This document shows, piece after piece, positions 18,252 through 27,329 of a DNA stretch of 64,000 bases. Within the stretch, counting starts at the first letter, position 1. Every line of letters starts with the position of its first letter. Origin of the DNA: Acidobacteriota bacterium (GTDB lineage Bacteria > Acidobacteriota > Blastocatellia > Pyrinomonadales > Pyrinomonadaceae); the NCBI GenBank assembly GCA_020200135.1, contig JAIVJI010000010.1:1-64000 (forward strand), read 5' to 3'. Made by a program: the position numbers and the translations under genes. A model generated the notes under the pieces. It did not search any database, was not told the DNA's origin, and saw only the letters and a program-made list of their open reading frames with translations.

Positions 18252-21155
18252 ATGCGAAAACTTTTCCCCTCGCCCGCGACGCTGCGCCTGTGCGCGGCGT
18301 GCGCGCTGCTGCTCTCGAACCTGAGCGCGGTCAGGCTCGCGGCGCAGGCGCCCGCCCCGCAGCCCGCGCCGGCCGCGCGGGTTGACCGCCCCCGCCTCGA
18401 AGTCATCGAAGACCTCTCGGAGTCCCTGGCCAACGACCTGCTCGAACTCTCGGTCGCCACGCGCGACGGCGACATGACGCGCACCGCCGAGTTCTTCCCC
18501 GCGCGCGTGCGCGCAGGCGCCTTCCCCTCGCGCCCCACGCCCGCGAAGCCTTCGGTGAAGTGGATTCTCACGCACGGCTGGGAGGCGGACGGCGCCGGCG
18601 CGACCGTCGTCAACGCTTCCGTACCGCGCGGCGCGAACGCCGCGCCGCCGCCGTTGACGCGCGCCGACTTCCTGCGCGGCTGGGCCGCGTTCCTCTCGCA
18701 CTTCTCCGAGATCGAGGACGCGCGCTTCAAGGTCAAGGAGGCCAACTTCGACGAGAAGGCTTCGGCCGTGGCGGGCGCGAAGGTGCCGACCGCCGTGGTC
18801 GGCGCTTCGGGCAAGGCGCGCGTCGCCTTCTACGTCATCGGGCGCGACACCGAAGGGCGGCGCGAGTGGGCGCGCGGCACCGCCATGGTCGAGGTGCGCT
18901 ACGACAAGTCGAGCCGCTGGCAGTTCGACTCCTTCACGCTCGCCTCCTTCGACTCGATGGTGGCGGGCACGGACCTCTTCTCGGAGGTCGCGGTGCCGGC
19001 GGGCCTCGGGGCCGAGCTGCCCGCGTGGGGCTCGCCCGGCAACGGCGGCTTCATGTACCACGGCGCGGCCGCCGCCGACTTCGACGGCGACGGCTGGCAA
19101 GACCTCTTCGTCACCGCGCCGTCGCGCAACTACCTCTACCTCAACGACCGCCGGGGGCGTTTCCGCGACGCCTCGGACGAGGCCGGCGTGCGCGCGCTCG
19201 CCACGGGCGTGGCCCCGCTCGCCCTCGACTACGACAACGACGGCGACGCCGACCTCTTCGTCTCGAACGTCGGCGCGCAAATTCTTTTCGAGAACCGATT
19301 GAAGCAGGACGGCAAGCTCCGGTTCGACGACGCCTCGCTCGAGTCGGGCGTCGGCGGCGTGCAGGCGGTCGGCTTCTCGGCCGTCGCGGGCGACGTGAAC
19401 GGCGACGGGCTCCCGGACGTCTACGTCACCTCCTACAACCGCTACGGGCAGGTGACGCCCGACTCGTGGTTCCGCGCGACCAACGGGACGCCCAACCTGC
19501 TCTTCGTCAACCAGGGCCGGGGCGAGTTCCGCGAGGAGGCGAAACGTCGGGGCGTGGACGACCCGCGCTGGTCTTACGCCGCGCAGTTCGCCGACGTTGA
19601 CGGCGACGGCCGGCAGGACCTCTACGTCGCCAACGACTTCGGCGAGAAGGCCCTGTTCATGAACCGCGGCGAACGCTTCGTGGACGAGGCGAAGGAGCGC
19701 GGCGTGCTCGACCCCGGCAACGGGATGGGCGTCAGTTTCGGCGACTACAACAACGACGGGCTGCTCGACGTTCACGCGTCGAACATGAGTTCGACCGCCG
19801 GCAACCGCATCCTCGGGCGCCTGTTCCCGAACCAGGGGCCGCAGGACAACGTGCTGAAGAAACTGGCGGCCGGCAACAACCTCTTCGAGAACACGGGCGG
19901 CGGCAGGTTCCGCGACGTGACGGCCGAGGTCGGAGGCTTCGGCGGCGGCTGGGCGTGGGGCGGCGGCTTCATCGACTTCGACAACGACGGCTGGGAGGAC
20001 ATCTACACGCCCAACGGGTTCATCTCGGGCAAGTCGATGAAGGACACTTGAAGCCAGTTCTGGCGTCAGGTCGTGACGCAGTCGAATGACGAGAAGCAGG
20101 GCAAGGGCGCGCTGCGCAATGACCAGGACCGGCTCATGTTCGGCGAGGGCTTTTCCTTCTCGGGCTACGAGCGCGACCCGCTCTACCTCAACACCGGCGC
20201 GAAGAAGTTTGTGGACATCTCGGGCGTCTCGGGGATAGATTCCATCACCGACGGCCGCGCGGGCGTCTTCGCCGACTTCGACAACGACGGCGACACGGAC
20301 GTCTTCATGACGGTCATCCAGGGGCAGTCGCACCACCTGTTCCGCAACAACGTCGGGCAGGACAGCAACTGGCTCCGCGTCTCGCTCGAAGGCGGGCGGG
20401 CTTCCGGGCGCGACGCCTTCGGCGCGGTCGTCCGGCTGAAGACCTCGGCCGGCACGCTGACCAAGATCAAGTCGGGCGGCTCGGGCTTCATCTCGGAGCA
20501 CGACCCGCGCCTGCTCTTCGGGCTGGGGAAGGACTCGGCCGCGCAGTCGGCCGAGGTCACGTGGCCGAACGGCAAGGTCGAAAAGTTCGAGGGCGAGTTC
20601 AAGGCCGGCGCGAGCGTCCTGCTGCGCGAGGGCGCTGGGAGCGCCGAAGCGCTGGCGCTCGGCCGCGCGCGGCTGCCCGACCCGCTGACGCGCGCCGAGA
20701 CGTTCGCGCGCGGGCTGAAGGTCGCCGTCGGGCAGCCCGCGCCCGACCTGGCGCTGAAGACGCTCGACGGGAAACAGTCGTCTTTGCGCGGGCTGCTCAA
20801 GCCCGGTCGCCGCCTGCTCCTCAACGTCTGGGCGACGTGGTGCGCGCCGTGCCGCGCCGAGATGCCCGAGCTCGAGGCGATGCGCGCCCGCCTCGCGGCG
20901 CGCGGGATAGACCTCGTGGGCCTGAACGTGGACTCGGAGCCCGACGCGGACGTGCGCGGCTTCCTCAAAGACAACCGCGTCGGCTACCCCGTCTACGTCG
21001 GCGGCGTGCCGGCCATAGAGCTGCTCTACGCGACCGACGAGCTGTCGGTGCCGATGTCGATTCTGGTGGACGAGCGGGGGCTCGTCACCGAGATCATCCC
21101 CGGCTGGTCGCCCGCGACGCGCAAGCGCTTCTCGGCGCTGGCCGGGACTGAGTAG
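18252..21155 (+). pseudogene. CRTAC1-type FG-GAP/ASPIC-UnbV protein fused to a TlpA thioredoxin, with an in-frame TGA
   Basis: The frame runs 967 codons from the ATG at 18252 but contains TGA at 20049 (SMKDT-stop-SQFWRQVV). A signal peptide (about 1-33) leads into an alpha/beta domain, then FG-GAP/VCBS propeller repeats with D-x-[DN]-x-D-G calcium loops ([44 protein letters not shown]). The ASPIC/UnbV domain follows (SGGSGFISEHDPRLLFGLG), then a C-terminal TlpA domain with active site NVWATWCAPCRAEMPE. The TGA probably replaces a sense codon such as CGA or TGG. Everything downstream keeps the same frame, so damage is one codon. It is likely an extracytoplasmic protein paired with the neighbouring thioredoxin/propeller gene. 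Confidence 0.88.
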
Positions 21156-21222
21156 GCGCTTCCGACCTGCCCCGAGCCTCACAGGAATGGTTCGGCTTAA
21201 CTCGAAGGGAGGGGGGAATCAG

Positions 21223-22071
<849 letters not shown>

Positions 22072-22139
22072 CCGCGGGCGCGAGACCCGGCCCCACACCT
22101 CAACGGCATTCGCCCGACCCGAACGATAAGGAGACGCGT

Positions 22140-23201
22140 ATGCTCAGGAAGCTTCTGCTGCTGGTCACACTCTCGGCCGCGCTGCCCGCGACCGTCTCGG
22201 CCACCCCCGTCTCGGTCTACGGCGCGTGGTTGTGCGGCAACGACGCCTGCACCTGGGCGAGCGTGCGGGACATGGCCGACTTCGACGCGAAGAACCGCTG
22301 GCTGATAAACCGCGGCGACGGGGTGCCGTCGGTCAACCTCGTCGTCTTAAGCTTCGTCCAGCCCCTCAAGCTCCTGAACCGGACGACCGACGCGCAGACC
22401 CTGAGCGGCGTCCCGCGCGGGATGACGCCCGAGGTCGTCAACTACTTCAAGAGCCGCGGCGTGCGCGTCATGCTCTCCATCGGCGGCATCACCTACACCG
22501 ACGCCTGGAACCAGGCGCTCGCCGCCAATCCGACGCAGTTCGGCCTCAACGCCGCGCAGGTCGCGCGGGACTTGGGCGTCGGCATCGAGATAGACTACGA
22601 GGAGAACACGAACCCGAACCTGACGGCGCTCCAGTCGTTCATCAACGCCTACCGCTCCGTCCACCCGTACGACGCGTCGGGCGCGAACCACGCGGCGCGT
22701 CTGACCATCGACCTCGCGGCGGGCGACCGCTGGCTCATCGCGCTGACGCGCAAGGCGACCGCCGACTGGCTGGGCACGACGACGCCGGTGCTCGACTACG
22801 CCAACGCGATGGTGCCGAACCGGCAGCCGAACACCGCCGCCGACGCGCAGGCCAACTGGCAGGAGCACATCGACGGCAAGCCGCAGTACGACCCGCCGAT
22901 TTTGCCGCTGGCGGCGGCCAAGTTCACCGGCTCGCTCTACATCGTGACGGGGCAGAACCCGGCGCCCGAGTGTACGAACTTCGCCTCGTCGCTCATCAGC
23001 TCGACCGGCACTTACGTCCAGAACGTCCAGACGCGCACGGGGACGACGAACGGGATGCTCGGCTACATGTTCTGGGCGGCCGAGTGCCCCTCGACGCGGC
23101 GCATCTGCACGACGCCGCCGAACAGTTGCGAGGGCGGCGTCGGCGTCGGCGGCAGGACCTACAACATACCCATCCCGATGCCCGCGCTGAGGCAGAGCTG
23201 A
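22140..23201 (+). CDS. Glycoside hydrolase family 18-like protein (chitinase-like)
   Basis: 353 residues with a signal peptide (about 1-21). A GH18 TIM barrel is suggested by VMLSIGGITYTDAW (the S-x-G-G strand) and by VGIEIDYEEN in place of the D-G-x-D-x-D-x-E motif. The last Asp (152) and catalytic Glu (154) are kept, the second Asp is Glu150 and the first is absent. An aromatic strand LGYMFWAAE closes the barrel. It probably acts on chitin-type or GlcNAc-containing glycans, with possible changes in rate or specificity. SD aaggag sits well before the ATG. It lies 68 bp after the GH16 gene, likely in the same operon. Confidence 0.8.
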   Translation: MLRKLLLLVTLSAALPATVSATPVSVYGAWLCGNDACTWASVRDMADFDAKNRWLINRGDGVPSVNLVVLSFVQPLKLLNRTTDAQTLSGVPRGMTPEVVNYFKSRGVRVMLSIGGITYTDAWNQALAANPTQFGLNAAQVARDLGVGIEIDYEENTNPNLTALQSFINAYRSVHPYDASGANHAARLTIDLAAGDRWLIALTRKATADWLGTTTPVLDYANAMVPNRQPNTAADAQANWQEHIDGKPQYDPPILPLAAAKFTGSLYIVTGQNPAPECTNFASSLISSTGTYVQNVQTRTGTTNGMLGYMFWAAECPSTRRICTTPPNSCEGGVGVGGRTYNIPIPMPALRQS

Positions 23202-23263
23202 CGGCCGCCCGCGCGTGCGGCGCGCAGGGCACGGGCGAAGGAATCGGAGGAGGATTTAAAGCC

Positions 23264-23410
23264 GTGCGGAAGTCTTTACTCGCGACGCTCGCTCTCTTCG
23301 TCCCGCCCCGCGCGCCGTGCGCCGCCGCGCCCGCCGGGGCGGCCCACCTTCAAAGCTTCGTCGCCACCTTCGACTTCCGGGGCGAGACGGTCGTCCTCGA
23401 AAGACTCTGA
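23264..23410 (+). CDS. Possible 48-residue secreted peptide
   Basis: A GTG start with a good SD (ggaggaggatttaaa) opens a 48-codon frame with a signal-like N-terminus (RKSLLATLALFVPP) and a short tail (ATFDFRGETVVLERL). No family is recognised. It stops 4 bp before the cytochrome gene, so it could be a translated leader or the remnant of a larger gene. Confidence 0.35.
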   Translation: MRKSLLATLALFVPPRAPCAAAPAGAAHLQSFVATFDFRGETVVLERL

Positions 23411-23414
23411 GGCG

Positions 23415-24569
23415 GTGGCCGAGCGACTCAAAAAAACTCTGGCGCTCGTCTTCCTGCTGACGTGTGCCGCCGGCTTCGCGGCCGGGCCTGTGTTGAGGGA
23501 CGCGTGGGGACAGGCTCGCCCGGACGGCCCGCTCGCGCGCCGGCGGCCGGGCGGGCGCGACGAGTCGGGGCTCCGCTACGTCGGCTCGGAGACCTGCGCC
23601 GGGTGTCACACGCAGCAGGCCGCGCAGGGTCAGACGCCGATGGGGCGCGCCTCGCAGCGCGCCGCCGACTGCGACATCCTCAAGGCGCGCCCGCGCCTGA
23701 CGCTGCGCCAGGGTCGCTACACGTACCAAATCACGCGCGGGGGGGCTGGGAGCGTCTACACGGTCTCCGACGGCGTCTCGAGCCTCTCCGCGCCCGTCCT
23801 CTTCTGCTTCGGGCAGGGCGCGGCCGGACAGACCTACATCTTCCGGCACCGCGGCACGCACTACGAGAGCCGCGTCAGCTACTTCCGGGCGCTCGACGGG
23901 CTCGACATCACCATCGAGCACCCGCGCGCCGAGCCCGCCTCGCTCGAAGCCGCGCTCGGCCGGCCGATGACGTCGGAGGCGGCGCGCGGCTGTTTCGGCT
24001 GCCACACGACGGGCGGCGCGGGCGCGGCGGGCTTGAGGCTGGAGACGGCCGCGGCGGGCGTGAGCTGCGAGGCTTGCCACGGGCCGGGCGAGCGGCACCT
24101 GGCGTCGGTGAAGGCGAAGGATTTGAAGAACCTGAACATCTACAACCCCGCCGGGCTCGACGGGCTTGAGCTGTCGCAGGAGTTCTGCGGCGCGTGCCAC
24201 CAGAGCTTCGAGACGGTGATGGGGCTGGAGAATCAGGGCGGCGCGGGCAACGTGCGCTTCCAGCCCTACCGCGTCTTCAACAGCCGGGGGCACCTGACGG
24301 CCGACCGCCGCATGAGCTGCACGGCCTGCCACGACCCGCACGGGCCGCTGGAGCGCGACCCCGTCAAGTACGACGCCAACTGCCTCTCCTGCCACCTCTC
24401 GACGCCGAAGGAGCCGAAGACGCGCGCGCGCTCGGCCTCCCCCTGCCCCGTCTCCACGAAGCAGTGTGTGACCTGCCACATGCCCAGGGTCGAGCTGCCC
24501 TCGATGCACTTCAAGTTCACAGACCACTGGGTGCGCGTCGCGCGCCCCGGCCAAAGCGTGCCGAGATGA
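23415..24569 (+). CDS. Multiheme c-type cytochrome (seven CxxCH)
   Basis: 384 residues with an N-terminal hydrophobic signal/anchor (LALVFLLTCAAGFAAG). Seven haem-binding motifs are visible in order: CAGCH, CFGCH, CEACH, CGACH, CTACH, CLSCH and CVTCH. A beta-rich stretch between the first and second (TYQITRGGAGSVYTVSDG) is typical of cytochrome c554/NrfA-like multihaem proteins of the Acidobacteria. It is an electron-transfer protein of the periplasm; partner unknown. It follows a GTG start with no clear SD and is last in the plus-strand run before a converging GH3 gene. Confidence 0.85.
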   Translation: MAERLKKTLALVFLLTCAAGFAAGPVLRDAWGQARPDGPLARRRPGGRDESGLRYVGSETCAGCHTQQAAQGQTPMGRASQRAADCDILKARPRLTLRQGRYTYQITRGGAGSVYTVSDGVSSLSAPVLFCFGQGAAGQTYIFRHRGTHYESRVSYFRALDGLDITIEHPRAEPASLEAALGRPMTSEAARGCFGCHTTGGAGAAGLRLETAAAGVSCEACHGPGERHLASVKAKDLKNLNIYNPAGLDGLELSQEFCGACHQSFETVMGLENQGGAGNVRFQPYRVFNSRGHLTADRRMSCTACHDPHGPLERDPVKYDANCLSCHLSTPKEPKTRARSASPCPVSTKQCVTCHMPRVELPSMHFKFTDHWVRVARPGQSVPR

Positions 24570-24577
24570 AGAGTAGC

Positions 24578-24697
24578 CAGTAGACAGTAGGCAGTAGTCA
24601 GTAGAAAGACAGGCGGCGCGCTCGGCTTTTGACCGTGACGCGCCGCTTTAGTTCTTCTACTGACTACTGCCTACTGCCTACTTCCCCTGTCTACTGA
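24578..24697. repeat. Palindromic heptamer repeat element C and terminator
   Basis: The left arm (24578-24606) is made of heptamers cagtaga-cagtagg-cagtagt-cagtaga. The right arm (from 24655) is the reverse complement, and further heptamers run to 24697. The core hairpin near 24613-24647 shares most of its 5' half with the core of element A at 5.77 kb. It lies between the converging cytochrome and GH3 genes, and the GH3 stop codon (24691-24693) is inside the right arm. Confidence 0.85.
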
Positions 24698-27255
24698 TGC
24701 GTGAGTTTGCCGCGCAGCTCTATCTGTTCGGAGGAGCGGCCGACGAGGATTTGGAAGTCGCCCGGCTCGGCGCGCCACTGCTTCGAGGCGGCGTCGTAGT
24801 AGGAGAGCGAGCGGCTGTCGAGGCGGACGGCGACGCGGCGCGACTCGCCGGGCTTGAGTGTGACCTTGGCGAAGCCCTTCAGCTCCTTCGGCGGGCGCGG
24901 GACTCCGGCGTGCGTGTCGGAGACGTAGATTTGCGCGACCTCCGCGCCCTCGCGCTCGCCCGTGTTCTTCACCTCGAACGCGACCTCGTAATGCGGCGGG
25001 TCGGGCGCGCCCGGCGCGTTCGTGGCCGTGCCGGGGATGCGTATCACCGTCAGGTCTGAGTAACGGAAGGTCGTGTACGAGAGCCCGTGGCCGAAGGGGA
25101 AGAGCGGCTTCGTGCCCGCCTTCTCGTAGCCGCGGTAGCCGACGAAGACTCCCTCTTTGTACTCGACGCGGTTGGTGCCGGCGGCCGCCGGGTAGTAGCT
25201 CGCGTGCGTGGGGTTGTCCTCGCGCCGCCGCTCGAACGTGACGGGCAGGCGCCCCGAGGGGTTCACGTCGCCGAGCAGGATTTCGGCGAGCGCGGTGCCG
25301 CCCTCCTGCCCCGCGTACCAGGTCTGGACGACGGCCGGCACGCGCTCTATCCAGTTGGTCATGTCCACGCCGCCGCCCGAGGTGAGGGCGACGACGGTGT
25401 TGGCGTTGGACTCGGCCATCGCGACGATCAGCTCGTCCTGCCCCGGCGGGAGCGCGAAGGTTCGGTCGGAGCCCTCGCTCTCGGTCTCGTGGTCGAAGCC
25501 GGCGGCGACGACGACGGCGTCGGCCTTCGCCGCCATCACCTTCACCTCCTCGGGTACGGCCGCGCCGCGGCGCACGATGCCCATCCTCAGCTTCGTCCCC
25601 AGCCACGCCGAGCGCCCTTTTTGTTCGAGCACGACCTTGTGCGGCCGCACGTCGAGCGTGAGCCGCGCGACGGCCGCCAGCTCGCGCGAGGTCGCCCAGT
25701 TGTCGAAGACCAGCTTGTCGTCCACGTGGAGGCGGAAGCGGCCGCCGTCCTCGCCCGTCGCCTGCACGAACACGTCGTGCTCGCCCGCCGTCTGCGGCGT
25801 GAAGTAGCCCGTCCAGCGCCCCGAGAGCGTGCCGTCCGGGAAGGCGGCGGGCGCGCCGAACGCGCGCTCGCCCGGGCCGTAGGCGACGTGCGGCTCGGTG
25901 CGCGTGACGGAGGGCGAACCCTTCAGGTCTTCGGTCTTGAAGTACTCGGCCGTGAGGCCGGGCTTGCCCGAAGACGCGGCGGTCGTGTACTTCGTCGCCT
26001 GCGCCATCTCGGCGAGCGTGGGGACGCCGCGGTGGTAGTAGACGTTGACCGACGAGGGCGCGAGCGCGTTGCTCAGCCCCTCCATAAAGCTGACGGCCGC
26101 GAACGGCTCGACGCGCGCGCTGCCGCCGCCGACGGGGACGGCCGGGTACGCGTTCGGCCCGACGACGAGCACCGTGCGCAGCTTCTTCCGGTCGAGCGGC
26201 AGGACGCTGCGGTCGTTCTTGAGCAAGACCATCCCTTCGCGCGCCGCTTGCAGAGCGGCCTGCCGCCCGGTCTGGTTGAAGCGCGGGATGGTCGCCTCGG
26301 TCTGTTCGTGGTAGAGCCAGTTGAAGCGCGCGGCGGTGCGCAGTATCCGCCGGACGTGCTCGTCGATGGTCTTGACCGAGACCTTGCCCTCCTTGATGGC
26401 GGGCAGCAGATTCTTCTGGTTCATGTGCGCCGCGAAGGGCATCTCCAGGTCCTGCCCCGCGTTGACGGCGGCCACGCCGTCGTAGGTGGCGAACCAGTCG
26501 GACATCATCACGCCGTCGAAGCCCCATTCGTCGCGCACTATCTCGGTCAGCAGGTGCCGGTTCTGCGAGGCGTGCTCGCCGTTGAGGAGGTTGTAGCTGC
26601 TCATGATGGCGCCGACGCGCGCCTCGCGCACCGCCGCCTCGAAGGCGGGCAGGTAGATTTCGCGCAAGGTCCTTTCGTCAACTACCGAGTCGGTCTTGTG
26701 CCGGTCGAACTCGGAGTTGTTGGCGGCGAGGTGCTTGACGGTCGCCGAGACGCCCTGCGACTGGACGCCGCGGACGTAGCCGACCGTCATCCGCGCGGCG
26801 AGGAAGGGGTCTTCGCCGAAGTACTCGAAGTTGCGGCCGCCCGTCGGCGAGCGGTAGATGTTGACGCCCGGCCCCAGCAGGAAGTGGACGCCCTTGGCGC
26901 GCGCGTCGCGGCCGATCTCGGTGCCGACGCGCTCGGCGAGCCGCGTGTTCCAGGTGGCGGCGAGCCCGACGCCGCCGGCCATCGCGGTCGCGGGGCCGAA
27001 GTTGCGCACGCCCAGAGGGCCGTCGGCCATCTTCATGCGCGGGATGCGGAGGCGCGGGATGGCGCGGACGAAGAAGCCGTCGGTGCCGCCGAGCAGGTCT
27101 ATCTTCTCCTCCAGCGTCATCTGGTAGACGAGGCCCTGAATCACCTGCTCGACGCCCGGCGGCGGCGGCGGCTCGGTCACCTGCGCCGCCAGGCGCGGGG
27201 CGGCGTTGACGATGAGAGAGAGAAGCGCGGCCGTCGTGCACAGGAAATTTTTCAT
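24691..27255 (-). CDS. Glycoside hydrolase family 3 with PA14 domain (beta-glucosidase-like)
   Basis: 854 residues from the ATG at 27255 (signal peptide about 1-25, ending RLAAQ); a GTG at 27279 would add eight residues. The GH3 N-terminal barrel carries the nucleophile Asp near 253 in GVMMSDWFA, with KHLAANNSE and MADGPLGVR. A PA14 carbohydrate-binding insert follows (about 430-540; AEYFKTEDLKG, GRWTGYFTPQTAGEHDV), then the rest of the C-terminal GH3 domain (SEGSDRTFALPPGQDELI) and an FnIII-like end (LKPGESRRVAVRLD). It is an exported exo-glycosidase for short beta-linked sugars. GH20 lies directly upstream on the same strand. Confidence 0.95.
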   Translation of the reverse strand: MKNFLCTTAALLSLIVNAAPRLAAQVTEPPPPPGVEQVIQGLVYQMTLEEKIDLLGGTDGFFVRAIPRLRIPRMKMADGPLGVRNFGPATAMAGGVGLAATWNTRLAERVGTEIGRDARAKGVHFLLGPGVNIYRSPTGGRNFEYFGEDPFLAARMTVGYVRGVQSQGVSATVKHLAANNSEFDRHKTDSVVDERTLREIYLPAFEAAVREARVGAIMSSYNLLNGEHASQNRHLLTEIVRDEWGFDGVMMSDWFATYDGVAAVNAGQDLEMPFAAHMNQKNLLPAIKEGKVSVKTIDEHVRRILRTAARFNWLYHEQTEATIPRFNQTGRQAALQAAREGMVLLKNDRSVLPLDRKKLRTVLVVGPNAYPAVPVGGGSARVEPFAAVSFMEGLSNALAPSSVNVYYHRGVPTLAEMAQATKYTTAASSGKPGLTAEYFKTEDLKGSPSVTRTEPHVAYGPGERAFGAPAAFPDGTLSGRWTGYFTPQTAGEHDVFVQATGEDGGRFRLHVDDKLVFDNWATSRELAAVARLTLDVRPHKVVLEQKGRSAWLGTKLRMGIVRRGAAVPEEVKVMAAKADAVVVAAGFDHETESEGSDRTFALPPGQDELIVAMAESNANTVVALTSGGGVDMTNWIERVPAVVQTWYAGQEGGTALAEILLGDVNPSGRLPVTFERRREDNPTHASYYPAAAGTNRVEYKEGVFVGYRGYEKAGTKPLFPFGHGLSYTTFRYSDLTVIRIPGTATNAPGAPDPPHYEVAFEVKNTGEREGAEVAQIYVSDTHAGVPRPPKELKGFAKVTLKPGESRRVAVRLDSRSLSYYDAASKQWRAEPGDFQILVGRSSEQIELRGKLTHQ

Positions 27256-27329
27256 GGCGTCACTTTCAACCTTCGTCACTCGTAACCGTCAGCGCTTTCA
27301 AACTTCGGCGTCGCGTGCAGCGGCGTTCG

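Noticed and set aside
18231-21182. 983-codon minus-strand frame opposite the CRTAC1-thioredoxin gene
   Set aside because: Arg/Val/Ala-rich shadow with no recognisable domain; the plus strand shows clear calcium loops and CAPC.
25087-27285. Long plus-strand frame opposite the GH3-PA14 gene
   Set aside because: Shadow frame; catalytic GH3 motifs are on minus.
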